Below are positions 29,328-37,854 of a stretch of 64,000 bases of DNA, piece by piece. A program made the translations under genes and the position numbers. Position 1 is the stretch's first letter, and every line of letters starts with the position of its first letter. Location: positions 124,001-188,000 of the forward strand of contig NZ_STFZ01000007.1 of assembly GCF_005222845.1 (NCBI RefSeq). Direction: 5' to 3'. A model generated the notes under the pieces. It was not told the DNA's origin. It made no database searches and saw only the letters and a list, made by a program, of their open reading frames with translations. Source of the DNA: Rhizobium sp. FY34 (lineage in GTDB: Bacteria > Pseudomonadota > Alphaproteobacteria > Rhizobiales > Rhizobiaceae).

Positions 29328-29452
29328 ATCGCCAGACGCACTCCTCCTCCCAGCGAATGGCGACGGGACTAGCAACACCTCCTCCTCCCGGTTGCTGGTC
29401 AGTTTCAAGAAGCCCGGCGCACCTCCTCCCGCGCCGGGCTTCTTTCGTTTTC
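29328..29452 (+). ncRNA. ar14/NfeR1-like (Cuckoo RNA) small RNA with three anti-SD hairpins
   Basis: Three successive stem-loops each expose a CTCCTCCC-type motif. Stem 1 is 29330-29362 (CGCCA/TGGCG, loop motif 29341-29351). Stem 2 is 29367-29400 (AGCAAC/GTTGCT, motif 29378-29389). Stem 3 is 29408-29443 (AAGCCCGGCGC/GCGCCGGGCTT, motif 29422-29430), running into TTTCGTTTT as a terminator. TATATT at 29316-29321 would place the 5' end near 29328, giving ~125 nt. This architecture matches the rhizobial ar14 family (NfeR1) and the alphaproteobacterial Cuckoo RNAs, which pair with ribosome-binding sites of many mRNAs, notably transport genes. Assignment is from memory, not a model search. Confidence 0.85.
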
Positions 29453-29531
29453 CGGGTTGGATGATTCGTGTAAATAGGCGCTTCAGCCTCTTGAAGTGCG
29501 AGCGTGCCGCAGGCGCAAGGCCTTGTGCGAC

Positions 29532-29561
29532 CTTGACATTCGCAGGCGGCAAACGCTACTT
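29532..29561 (+). promoter_or_regulatory. Possible cspA promoter
   Basis: CTTGAC, 18-bp spacer, CTACTT: the rhizobial housekeeping pattern CTTGAC-N17-CTATAT with an imperfect -10. It would give a ~130-base leader, in line with the long structured 5' leaders of cold-shock mRNAs. A second TTGACA is at 29580-29585 without a good -10. Confidence 0.4.
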
Positions 29562-29699
29562 CAGCGCATCGATATTTGTTTGACAAGCGGCACTGCAGCG
29601 CTGAATGCGCTTTATGACGACCTTTCTTCAAATACGAAATCCGCGTTGCGCCCGTCAGGTGCGCAACAGTTTTGAACGTTGCGAGAGAAAGGAATCGTA

Positions 29700-29909
29700 A
29701 TGGCTACTGGTACTGTAAAATGGTTCAACGCCACCAAGGGCTTCGGCTTCATCCAGCCGGACGACGGCGCACAGGACGTATTCGTCCACATTTCTGCTGT
29801 TGAGCGCGCCGGCATGGGCAGCCTGAACGACGGTCAGAAGATCTCCTACGAACTGGTGTCCGACAAGCGTTCGGGCCGTATGTCCGCAGACAACCTGCGC
29901 GCCGCCTGA
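29700..29909 (+). CDS. cspA: Cold-shock protein CspA family
   Basis: 69 residues from ATG 29700, with GAGAGAAAGGA upstream. Single cold-shock domain with RNA-binding motifs KGFGFI (RNP1) and VFVHIS (RNP2), starting [14 protein letters not shown]. It binds single-stranded RNA or DNA and acts as an RNA chaperone. The ~140-base stretch between the probable promoter and the start codon suggests post-transcriptional control, though cold induction is not shown by sequence. It ends in a strong terminator. Confidence 0.96.
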   Translation: MATGTVKWFNATKGFGFIQPDDGAQDVFVHISAVERAGMGSLNDGQKISYELVSDKRSGRMSADNLRAA

Positions 29910-29940
29910 TCCTTTCAAGGATCGTCGGAAAGCCAAAATC

Positions 29941-29975
29941 GAAATGGCGCCCTTGCAATCGCAGGGCGCCATTTC
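29941..29975 (+). terminator. Terminator hairpin after cspA
   Basis: GAAATGGCGCCCT and AGGGCGCCATTTC form a perfect 13-bp stem around a nine-base loop, 31 bp past the cspA stop. The T-rich tail is short (CCATTT). Confidence 0.85.
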
Positions 29976-30187
29976 CATTTAAGGATTAAGCGGCAGGACG
30001 ATGCTGTGCCGGCGATCACACCAGATCGCGCCGTTCATCAGGAGGTGCGAATATCTTTACCGGATATTAACCTTGCTGGGAGACGATGAAGGTACAGGCG
30101 GTGGTGATGAACCGGCGCCGTCGAAATGCCAAACCCGTTTCGTGTTTGACCACGGATGTACTGGCAGAGATTGAGGCGGGAATGAAA

Positions 30188-30211
30188 GGTCGGGCTTGTC
30201 CCGGCCTTTTT
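30188..30211 (+). terminator. Rho-independent terminator of an unassigned transcript
   Basis: GGTCGGG-CTTGT-CCCGGCC (one G-T pair) followed by TTTTT. It is plus-strand oriented, but cspA already has its own terminator at 29941, and the next gene is on the other strand. It therefore implies a short transcript within 29980-30211, or acts as a backup for cspA read-through. Confidence 0.7.
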
Positions 30212-30269
30212 GCTTTTCAGGCGCTTTCTGCATTGAGCAAAAAGCGCCTTTCTTCAGCGCGATTGCTGC

Positions 30270-31652
30270 TCAGAGCGCCGCCAGAATGCGGATCCACGAC
30301 CGGATGCCCTTGTGGAAGGAATTCAGGTCGTATTTTTCATTCGGCGAATGGATGCGGTCATCGATCAGGCCATAACCGACCAGCAGCGAATCCATGCCGA
30401 GATAGGTCTGGAAATCACCGACGATCGGGATCGAGCCACCCATGCCCACGACAACGGCAGGGTTTGGCCATTCATCCGACAGGGCAGCCTTTGCCTTGGT
30501 CAGCACCGGCGAATCATAGGCAAGCTGGATGGCCGGCGAGCCACCGTGCTCCTGAAACGCCACGCTGCAATCGCTCGGGATCTTCGAGGTCACATAGGCG
30601 CGGAAGCTGTCGCGGATCTTTGCGGGGTCCTGGCTGCCAACCAGTCGGAATGAAATCTTTGCGGATGCCTTGGCGGCGATCACCGTCTTGAAGCCTTCAC
30701 CCGTATAGCCACCCCAGATGCCGTTCACCTCGCAGGTGGGCCGCGCCCAGGTCAGTTCGAGAACGGAGCGGCCCTGTTCACCGGATGGTTGCGACAGGCC
30801 TACTTCGCCGAGGAAAGACTCTGCCGTGCGGCCAAGCGTTTCCCAACTCGCCTTGATATTGGTCGGTGTCTCCTCCACGCCATCATAGAAGCCGTCGAGC
30901 GTCACGCGGCCGGTCTCGTCGCGCAGGCCGGCGAGGATTTCGGTGAGAATATGGATGGGGTTGGCCGCCGCGCCGCCGAAAAGACCCGAATGCAGGTCGC
31001 GATCGGCAGCCGTCACGGTGATTTCCTCGCCAACCAGGCCACGCAGCGTGGCGGCAATTGCAGGCGTTTCCGGGTCCCACATGCTGGTATCGCAGACCAG
31101 CGCATATTCGGCCTTCAGTTCCGCCGCATTGGCTTCGAGGAATGGCTTCAGCGATGGCGAACCGGATTCCTCCTCGCCCTCGAACAGGATGGTGATCTTG
31201 ACCGGCAGCGAACCCTTGATCTCCTTGTAGGCGCGGCAGGCCTCGAGGAAGGTCAGCAACTGCCCCTTGTCGTCGGATGTACCGCGGCCCGTCAGCACCT
31301 TGCGGCCATTGCCGATATCCTTCACCTGCGGATCGAAGGGATCGTTTTCCCAAAGCTCCAGCGGATCGACCGGCTGGACGTCGTAATGGCCGTAAAACAG
31401 CACATGCGGTGCATCGGGTTTTGCTGCCTCATGATGGGCAACCACCATCGGATGGCCGGGCGTATCGCGCACCGAGGCGCTGAAGCCCAGCTCGCTCAGC
31501 ACCGTCACCAGCCAGTCGGCCGCCGTGCGGCATGCAGCCTTATAGGCCGGGTCGGTGGAGATGGAGGGAATGCGGACAAGCTCGAACAGCCGGTCGAGGC
31601 TCGATTGCAGATTGCGGTCGGCCTGGTCGAGAACGGGGGATAAATCGGTCAT
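30270..31652 (-). CDS. M20 family dipeptidase
   Basis: 460 residues, full length. It is a zinc-dependent exopeptidase of the M20 (PepV/CPG2/CNDP-like) group. The metal-binding landmarks are VLFYGHYDVQPVDP (His and catalytic Asp), GRGTSDDKGQL (bridging Asp) and LFEGEEESGSPSL (catalytic Glu pair). The dimerisation lid domain includes AADRDLHSGLFGG. The C-terminal metal ligand region is DDRIHSPNEKYDL. It is probably cytoplasmic (no signal peptide). The MarR regulator gene lies ~97 bp upstream on the same strand. Confidence 0.92.
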   Translation of the reverse strand: MTDLSPVLDQADRNLQSSLDRLFELVRIPSISTDPAYKAACRTAADWLVTVLSELGFSASVRDTPGHPMVVAHHEAAKPDAPHVLFYGHYDVQPVDPLELWENDPFDPQVKDIGNGRKVLTGRGTSDDKGQLLTFLEACRAYKEIKGSLPVKITILFEGEEESGSPSLKPFLEANAAELKAEYALVCDTSMWDPETPAIAATLRGLVGEEITVTAADRDLHSGLFGGAAANPIHILTEILAGLRDETGRVTLDGFYDGVEETPTNIKASWETLGRTAESFLGEVGLSQPSGEQGRSVLELTWARPTCEVNGIWGGYTGEGFKTVIAAKASAKISFRLVGSQDPAKIRDSFRAYVTSKIPSDCSVAFQEHGGSPAIQLAYDSPVLTKAKAALSDEWPNPAVVVGMGGSIPIVGDFQTYLGMDSLLVGYGLIDDRIHSPNEKYDLNSFHKGIRSWIRILAAL

Positions 31653-31749
31653 GCGGGAATCTGCCTTGCGAAAAATGGTTCGACGCGCAGGACGTTAGAC
31701 CCTTCCGGGCACCGAGAAAACCATTAAGGGGCGAAATTCTGCCCGGCGC

Positions 31750-32190
31750 TCAGGCTCGCTCGGTGTTGCGCGCATTGGTGATCGCCATACGCATATATTC
31801 CAGCAGCAATTCGCGCTCGAAGCGACGAAAGCCTGCAAAGATCTCGTCATCAGCCTGGGCGGCGGCCTCTGTTGCCATCTGTTCCAGCTCGCGTCCCCGG
31901 TCGCTCAGCGAGATAATCTGGGCGCGTCGATCGCTGGGGTGCGGCCGGCGCAGGATCAGCCCGTCGCGTTCCATGCGCGCCAGCGTGTTGGCAAGGGTTG
32001 CCTGCTCCACCTCCATGCGGTCCAGCAATTGGCGCTGGGTGAGGCCGTCCTCATGCCAGAGTGCGAGAAGAACCGGAAACTGGCCGGGCGAGAAGCCGAG
32101 CGCTGCGGCACGCCTCTGGAGCGCCCGCGACAGGCCCTTGGCCAGCTGGCTGGTAAGATAGAGTGCTGAATCGGAGCGTTCAAAGCCCAT
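31750..32190 (-). CDS. MarR family transcriptional regulator
   Basis: 146 residues from ATG 32190; the frame extends upstream to 32250 without similarity. The winged helix-turn-helix is clear: LTQRQLLDRMEVEQATLANT (recognition region, ~50-70) and RMERDGLILRRPHPSDRRAQ (wing). MarR proteins repress nearby genes and release DNA on binding phenolic ligands or upon oxidation; no cysteine suggests oxidation sensing here. The ligand is unknown. The M20 peptidase downstream is the nearest possible target. Confidence 0.88.
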   Translation of the reverse strand: MGFERSDSALYLTSQLAKGLSRALQRRAAALGFSPGQFPVLLALWHEDGLTQRQLLDRMEVEQATLANTLARMERDGLILRRPHPSDRRAQIISLSDRGRELEQMATEAAAQADDEIFAGFRRFERELLLEYMRMAITNARNTERA

Positions 32191-32394
32191 GGCAGGCGAT
32201 AATCCTCTGCCCGTTGCCGACAAAACGAAACTGAAGCACGCAATAAACAATGTCTCGGCAAGGATGGTCTCCCGCCCAAGCCGCCAGCCAATCCCGATTG
32301 AGGGTGATTCGCAGAGCAGCTGGAAATGGATAGCATCGTATCCTTCGCCAAGACCATCGGTAAGAGCGTGTCTTTCGAAAAGAAAATGCGGTGA

Positions 32395-32538
32395 GGGCAG
32401 GAACCGCCACGGCCGGGGAGGGGAACGGCCGTGGCGGGAAGGGAAGACAAAGGCCCGGAGAGGGGGGAAGGCCTTTGTCCGGCCTGACGTGGCGGGGGTC
32501 TGCCAGCTGTCAGGCTGCGGCGTGATCAGTCGCCGGTG
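32395..32538 (-). ncRNA. Candidate hairpin-rich sRNA (possibly ar7-like) next to polA
   Basis: The minus strand folds into four consecutive stem-loops. They are CGGCG/CGCCG (32518-32535); CCTGAC.../...GTCAGG with inner TGGC-AGACCCCC-GCCA (32483-32514); GACAAAGGCC/GGCCTTTGTC (32446-32479); and CCGCCACGGCC/GGCCGTGGCGG (32404-32437). The last two loops are TTCCCCCCTCTCC-like and TTCCCCTCCCC, complementary to G-rich ribosome sites. No ORF of note. A heat-shock-like promoter lies just upstream. The rhizobial ar7 sRNA is, as I recall, encoded beside polA, so this may be its homologue. The 3' U tract is weak and the ends are estimated. Confidence 0.6.
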
Positions 32539-32544
32539 ATCTGG

Positions 32545-32573
32545 AAATGGCGTTCGAAAATGGCGGTTTCAAG
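32545..32573 (-). promoter_or_regulatory. RpoH-like promoter upstream of the candidate sRNA
   Basis: The minus strand reads CTTGAA, 15 bases, CGCCATTT, close to the sigma32 consensus CTTGAA-N13-17-CCCCAT. It would start RNA near 32538, immediately before the first hairpin of the candidate sRNA. Confidence 0.45.
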
Positions 32574-32721
32574 AGAAGCGCCGATGACGAATGTGTCACA
32601 TTGCGGTGATGACGGGTAGCCGTGAACTCTTGGGTCACAATGCGGCGCGGCCGCGGATTTTTCTCCTGCCATCCGGCGCCCCGCGATGGACCTTTGCGCC
32701 CCGTCGCGCTATCCATCGCCG

Positions 32722-35712
32722 ATGAAAAAAGGCGATCACCTCTTCCTCGTCGATGGTTCCGGCTTCATCTTCCGGGCCTTCCACGCTCTTCCTCCGCTGA
32801 CGCGCAAGACCGATGGTCTGCCGGTGGGCGCAGTCTCCGGTTTCTGCAACATGCTGTGGAAGCTGCTGACCAATGCGCGCGACACCAGTGTGGGCGTGAC
32901 GCCGACGCATTTTGCGGTGATCTTCGACTATTCGTCCAAGACTTTTCGCAAGGAACTCTACGCAGATTACAAGGCCAACCGTTCGGCGCCACCGGAAGAA
33001 CTGGTGCCGCAATTCGGCCTGATCCGCCAGGCAACCCGCGCCTTCAACCTTCCCTGCATCGAGACTGATGGTTTCGAGGCCGATGATATCATCGCCACCT
33101 ATGCAAGGGCGGCCGAAGCGATCGGTGCCGATGTCACCATCATCTCTTCCGACAAAGACTTGATGCAACTGGTCACCGCGACTGTCCATATGTACGACAG
33201 CATGAAGGACAAGCAGATCGGCATTCTCGATGTCATCGAGAAATGGGGTGTCGGCCCCGACAAGATGATCGATCTGCAGGCGCTGGTTGGCGATTCGGTC
33301 GATAATGTGCCCGGCATTCCCGGCATCGGCCCAAAGACTGCAGCCCAGCTGCTGGAGGAATTCGGGGACCTGGAAACGCTGCTGACGCGCGCCTCCGAGA
33401 TCAAGCAGGTGAAGCGCCGCGAAAGCATCATCGCCAATGCCGAGCTTGCCCGTCTTTCGCGACAGCTCGTGGAGCTGCGCACCGACGTGCCGCTCGACAT
33501 GCCGCTCGATGCGCTCGTCCTGGAACCGCAGGATGGACCAAAGCTCGTCGCCTTCCTCAAGGCGATGGAGTTCGGTACGCTGACGCGCCGCGTTGCAGAC
33601 GCCTGTGATTGCGATGCGAGCGTGATCGAACCCTGCGACATCCAGGTGGAATGGGGGGCTTTGGCCCGTGGCCCGGATCTCGATCCGGTCAATGAACCAT
33701 CGCAAGCGCAGGAGAGCGAGGGCACGCCCTCTTCAGCAGGCGCTGCTCCGACGAAGCCGGCAGGCGAGGGCGCCAAGGCTGTAGAAATTGCCGCTGCCCG
33801 TCACGAGGCGTTTGCGACCGCCAAGATCGACCACGCGTCCTATGTGACCATTCGCGATGTCGAAACGTTGAAAAGCTGGATTGCCGCTGCCCGCGAGACA
33901 GGTCTTGTGGCGTTTGACACGGAAACCACTTCGCTTGATCCCATGCAGGCGGAACTGGTCGGCGTGTCGCTGGCTATCCAGGACAATGCCCCCACACCCG
34001 CCTCGACCGGCATTCGCGCCGCCTATCTGCCGCTTGCCCACAAGAGCGGGGCCGACGATCTTTTCGGTGACGGGATCAAGCTTGTCGATGGTCAGGTGCC
34101 GATGGGAGAGGCCCTGGCGCTGCTCAAGGATCTGCTGGAGGATGTCTCTGTGCTCAAGGTGGCGCAGAACCTCAAATATGATTACCTCGTGATGAAGCGA
34201 CACGGCATCATCATGGCCGGTTTTGACGATACCATGCTGATTTCCTATGTGCTGGAAGCCGGCCAGGGCACGCATGGCATGGACTCGCTGTCGGAGCGCT
34301 GGCTTGGACACACGCCGATCCCCTACAAGGATGTGGCGGGTTCGGGCAAATCGGCAGTCACCTTCGATCGTGTCGATATCGACAAGGCAACCACCTATGC
34401 CGCAGAGGATGCGGATGTGACGCTGAGGCTCTGGCTGGTGCTGAAGCCGCGTCTTGCTGCAGAAGGCCTCACGCGCGTCTATGAGCGGCTGGAGCGGCCG
34501 CTGGTGCCGGTTCTGGCGCATATGGAAGAGCGCGGCATCACCATTGACCGGCAGATCCTGTCGCGGCTCTCCGGCGAGCTGGCGCAGAAGGCAGCAAGCT
34601 TCGAAGACGAGATCTACGAGCTTGCCGGCGAGCGTTTCAATGTCGGCTCGCCCAAGCAGCTCGGCGATATCCTGTTTGGCAAGATGAGCCTGCCCGGCGG
34701 GTCCAAGACGAAGACCGGGCAATGGTCCACTTCCGCGCAGGTGCTGGAGGATCTGGCAGCCCAGGGCTTGGAACTGCCACGCAAGATCGTCGACTGGCGC
34801 CAGCTGACCAAGCTGAAGAGCACCTATACGGATGCGCTGCCATCCTATGTGCATCCGCAGACCAGGCGTATCCATACCGGCTATTCCATGGCCGCTACTT
34901 CCACGGGGCGGCTCTCCTCGTCGGAGCCGAACCTGCAGAACATTCCGGTGCGCAATGCCGAAGGCCGCAAGATCCGCACGGCCTTCATCTCCACCCCCGG
35001 CCATAAACTGCTTTCTGCCGATTACAGCCAGATCGAACTGCGCGTGCTGGCGCATGTGGCGGATATCCCGCAGCTGCGCCAGGCCTTTGCTGATGGCGTC
35101 GATATCCATGCAATGACGGCATCGGAAATGTTCGGCGTGCCGGTGGATGGCATGCCGGCTGATGTGCGCCGCCGGGCAAAAGCCATCAATTTCGGAATTA
35201 TTTACGGCATTTCGGCCTTCGGCCTTGCCAACCAGCTGTCCATCGAGCGCTCTGAAGCCGGCGAATATATCAAGAAATATTTCGAGCGCTTCCCCGGCAT
35301 CAAGGATTACATGGAGGCGACGAAGACCTTCGTGCGCGAGCATGGCTATGTGGAAACCATTTTCGGCCGTCGTGCGCATTATCCGGAGATCAAGTCATCC
35401 AATCCTTCTGTCCGCGCGTTCAATGAACGGGCCGCGATCAATGCGCCGATCCAGGGTTCGGCGGCCGATGTCATTCGCCGTGCGATGATCCAGATCGAGC
35501 CGGCGCTGGCGCAGGCAGGGCTTGGCGAAAAGGTGCGCATGCTGTTGCAGGTGCATGACGAACTCATCTTCGAGGTGGAAGATGAGGCAATCGATGCGGC
35601 ATTGCCGGTCATTGTCCACACCATGGAACAGGCGGCTCTGCCGGCGCTTTCCATGCGGGTACCGCTGAAAGTGGATGCCCGCGCCGCCCTGAACTGGGAC
35701 GAGGCCCACTGA
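32722..35712 (+). CDS. polA: DNA polymerase I
   Basis: 996 residues from ATG 32722. All three domains are present. The 5'-3' nuclease (~1-300) contains DGFEADDIIATYA and SSDKDLMQLV. The 3'-5' exonuclease has its catalytic acids intact (VAFDTETTSLDP, ~400), so proofreading is predicted active. The polymerase domain contains LSADYSQIELRVLAH (motif A), RRAKAINFGIIYG (motif B/O-helix) and QVHDELIFEV (motif C). A ~60-residue low-complexity linker (~310-370, rich in Ala/Glu/Pro) joins the first two domains. It fills Okazaki gaps and repairs DNA. Confidence 0.97.
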   Translation: MKKGDHLFLVDGSGFIFRAFHALPPLTRKTDGLPVGAVSGFCNMLWKLLTNARDTSVGVTPTHFAVIFDYSSKTFRKELYADYKANRSAPPEELVPQFGLIRQATRAFNLPCIETDGFEADDIIATYARAAEAIGADVTIISSDKDLMQLVTATVHMYDSMKDKQIGILDVIEKWGVGPDKMIDLQALVGDSVDNVPGIPGIGPKTAAQLLEEFGDLETLLTRASEIKQVKRRESIIANAELARLSRQLVELRTDVPLDMPLDALVLEPQDGPKLVAFLKAMEFGTLTRRVADACDCDASVIEPCDIQVEWGALARGPDLDPVNEPSQAQESEGTPSSAGAAPTKPAGEGAKAVEIAAARHEAFATAKIDHASYVTIRDVETLKSWIAAARETGLVAFDTETTSLDPMQAELVGVSLAIQDNAPTPASTGIRAAYLPLAHKSGADDLFGDGIKLVDGQVPMGEALALLKDLLEDVSVLKVAQNLKYDYLVMKRHGIIMAGFDDTMLISYVLEAGQGTHGMDSLSERWLGHTPIPYKDVAGSGKSAVTFDRVDIDKATTYAAEDADVTLRLWLVLKPRLAAEGLTRVYERLERPLVPVLAHMEERGITIDRQILSRLSGELAQKAASFEDEIYELAGERFNVGSPKQLGDILFGKMSLPGGSKTKTGQWSTSAQVLEDLAAQGLELPRKIVDWRQLTKLKSTYTDALPSYVHPQTRRIHTGYSMAATSTGRLSSSEPNLQNIPVRNAEGRKIRTAFISTPGHKLLSADYSQIELRVLAHVADIPQLRQAFADGVDIHAMTASEMFGVPVDGMPADVRRRAKAINFGIIYGISAFGLANQLSIERSEAGEYIKKYFERFPGIKDYMEATKTFVREHGYVETIFGRRAHYPEIKSSNPSVRAFNERAAINAPIQGSAADVIRRAMIQIEPALAQAGLGEKVRMLLQVHDELIFEVEDEAIDAALPVIVHTMEQAALPALSMRVPLKVDARAALNWDEAH

Positions 35713-35756
35713 GGCCCTCTGGGGTGCATGCGAAGTGCTGGTCGCATTGGAGCAGG

Positions 35757-36047
35757 TTACTGCGTTCTTGTGTAGAGCGATTGGAGCGCCGTTCCCAGCA
35801 GGCGTTCTGCATAACAGGTTGCCGAGCGGCGGCTTGCCGCCGACAGATGCAATTCGTCGCAGCGCCGCCCCACGGTTTCCAGGATGAGATTGGCGATGCC
35901 CTCTGCCTGATCGACATCCGCATTCTCGGATGTGTCCATGGCGAGTGCCAGAGCTGACATCGAGATGATTTCCAACGCCACCATGCGCGATTCAAGGTCT
36001 CTCAAGGCATCAGGATAGACAGCATTATTGTTCAGTGTTTCTGGCAT
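35757..36047 (-). CDS. Hypothetical protein
   Basis: 96 residues from ATG 36047, preceded by GTGGAGGGTAGCA, a good ribosome site. It is largely helical and acidic (DALRDLESRMVALEIISMSA, DVDQAEGIANLILETVGRRC), ending ERLLGTALQSLYTRTQ; no membrane segment. I do not recognise a family. It is convergent with polA (44 bp) and lies downstream of phnN on the same strand with a 74-bp gap. Confidence 0.6.
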   Translation of the reverse strand: MPETLNNNAVYPDALRDLESRMVALEIISMSALALAMDTSENADVDQAEGIANLILETVGRRCDELHLSAASRRSATCYAERLLGTALQSLYTRTQ

Positions 36048-36121
36048 TCTGCTACCCTCCACTTCAACGCAAACTCACGCAGTGTGCCTATTTTCATTGT
36101 AGGGCTGTAAAGAGACCCATT

Positions 36122-36715
36122 CTACTCGGAAATTGAGGGGGTCAATGCATCTTTTAATAGTAAAATTAGACGATCTGCAGCCAATTTCACCGCGCCGCTA
36201 TTGTCGATGGTTTCCACATGGTAGTCGCCACGCACGGTGAGGGAACCGCGTTGGAGTCGTGCCATGATATCCTCTCGGCTTTCGCGTCCCCGTGCAACGA
36301 GCCGTTCGGCCAGGATCTCCGGCCGCGCCGTGACATTCACCACAAGAAGATCGGCATAGGCCTGCCTGAACAAGGGGAGCGCCGAGCGCGAGCCGTTGGC
36401 TACAAGGCAAAGGCCGGCACGCAGCTGATCGAGCGTGTGGCGGGGAATGCCGTATCGCAGGCCGTGTGCTGCCCAGGAAACGGCAAAGCCGCCGTCTCGC
36501 TCACGGGCCTCGAACTCGGCTTCGCTCAGGCTTTCATGATCCTCGCCACCGGCCGATGCCGAGCGGGTAATGGCGCGGCGAACGAAGCGCAGGCCGTCAT
36601 GGTCCTTGAAGTGCTCGGCGGCGCACTGGATGAGCGTATCCTTGCCGACACCACTCGGTCCAACCACCACGATCATGCGGCCTGCCGGTCTGGATGACGC
36701 TGCCTCGTCAAGCAT
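36122..36715 (-). CDS. phnN: Ribose 1,5-bisphosphokinase PhnN
   Basis: 197 residues from the ATG at 36715, whose A is the last base of the phnM stop (TGATG). It is a guanylate-kinase-like P-loop enzyme with Walker A GPSGVGKDT (~19-27) and the FVRRAITRSASAGGEDHESL segment typical of PhnN rather than Gmk. It phosphorylates ribose 1,5-bisphosphate to PRPP in the C-P lyase pathway. The rest of the C-P lyase operon (phnG-L) is not in this window, so its present role may be PRPP supply. Confidence 0.9.
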   Translation of the reverse strand: MLDEAASSRPAGRMIVVVGPSGVGKDTLIQCAAEHFKDHDGLRFVRRAITRSASAGGEDHESLSEAEFEARERDGGFAVSWAAHGLRYGIPRHTLDQLRAGLCLVANGSRSALPLFRQAYADLLVVNVTARPEILAERLVARGRESREDIMARLQRGSLTVRGDYHVETIDNSGAVKLAADRLILLLKDALTPSISE

Positions 36716-37854
36716 CAGGCAACCCGCTTGCCCTGGCGCCACACGGCACGGCTGACCGGCACGCCCTCAGCGCGCTTGACGCGGACCAGATCGGCCCGAA
36801 GACCCGGCGCAATGCGGCCGCGATCGTCAAGGCCAACGGTGCGGGCCGGTGTGGCACTGACCATCGCGACCGCCTGTGGAAGGCTCAGGCTATCGATGGA
36901 ATCGCTGAGCACGAAAGGCGCGTGCAGCAGGCTGAGCGGCACGTAATCGGACGACAGCACGTCTAGCACGCCCTGTTCCGCCAGATCACGCGCAGCGATA
37001 TTGCCGGAATGCGAGCCGCCGCGCACCACATTCGGGGCGCCCATCAGCACACTCATACCCGATGCATGCGATGCCTGTGCAGCCTCGATACTGGTCGGGA
37101 ATTCGGCAAGCCGCACGCCGTGGCCACGCGCCTCTTCCACATGCGCAAGCGTTGCGTCGTCATGGCTTGCAACAGTAATGCCAAGGGCTGCGCATCGCGC
37201 GGCGAGCGCATCGCGGTTGCGGGCCGAATAGCTGGCCGAGGCCTCCATCCGTCGCTTGACAAAGGCATCGAAGGCCGCGTCGCTCAGGCCGCGCTTGCGC
37301 TTATAAAAGAAGATATATTGCTCCAGTTTCTGGAACTGCCGTTGGCCCGGCGCGTGATCCATCAAGGAGGCGAGGCGCACATTGGCATCGCCCTCGAAAT
37401 CGGAAAACTGGTCGAGCACATCGGCGCAGGGCACTTCGCAGCGCAAATGGATCAGATGTTCGGCCCGCAGCCGGCCCTCTCTCTGGGCGGTTTCTATGGC
37501 ACTGGCGAGGTGGTGCATGGTGCCCCTTTCGAAGCCGCCTTCCTCATCGAAGCCCAAGCGTAGACAATCAAAGACCGTCGTGATGCCGGAGGTGGCGATC
37601 TGCGCATCATGCGCCTGAATGGCTGACATCACATCCCAGCGCACACCGGGCCGCGGCGAGCAATGGATCTCCAGGTGATCCGTGTGCAGTTCTACCAGAC
37701 CCGGAAGCAGGAAATCGCCCTCCAGGTCTTCTCCAGCCTTTGATACGCCCTCGCTGATATCGGCAATCAGTCCATCGCGGATCAGTATGGAGCCTTTGAT
37801 GATCCGGTCTTCCAGCACGATCCGGGCATTGGTGAGGATATGTTCCGTGGTCAT
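36715..37854 (-). CDS. phnM: Alpha-D-ribose 1-methylphosphonate 5-triphosphate diphosphatase PhnM
   Basis: 379 residues from ATG 37854, overlapping the upstream stop by ATGA. It is an amidohydrolase-superfamily enzyme. The metal-binding signature is GLVELHTDHLEIH near residue 57, and FYKRKRGLSDAAFDAFVKRR and SDYVPLSLLHAPF are PhnM-specific blocks. It removes pyrophosphate from the triphosphate intermediate of phosphonate breakdown. It forms a translationally coupled operon: DUF1045 gene, phnM, phnN. Confidence 0.92.
   Translation of the reverse strand: MTTEHILTNARIVLEDRIIKGSILIRDGLIADISEGVSKAGEDLEGDFLLPGLVELHTDHLEIHCSPRPGVRWDVMSAIQAHDAQIATSGITTVFDCLRLGFDEEGGFERGTMHHLASAIETAQREGRLRAEHLIHLRCEVPCADVLDQFSDFEGDANVRLASLMDHAPGQRQFQKLEQYIFFYKRKRGLSDAAFDAFVKRRMEASASYSARNRDALAARCAALGITVASHDDATLAHVEEARGHGVRLAEFPTSIEAAQASHASGMSVLMGAPNVVRGGSHSGNIAARDLAEQGVLDVLSSDYVPLSLLHAPFVLSDSIDSLSLPQAVAMVSATPARTVGLDDRGRIAPGLRADLVRVKRAEGVPVSRAVWRQGKRVA

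Noticed and set aside
29257..29583. 108-codon plus-strand frame over the ar14-like sRNA
   Set aside because: The frame is open by chance through three hairpins and a terminator; no ribosome site or family.
30001..30174. 57-codon ORF (and the overlapping frame at 30086) after cspA
   Set aside because: Cys/Arg-rich, random-looking translation; the two frames compete. Kept only as part of the unassigned-transcript finding.
33733..35379. 548-codon open frame antisense to polA
   Set aside because: Shadow of the polA frame; low-complexity His/Gln/Arg-rich translation without any family motif.
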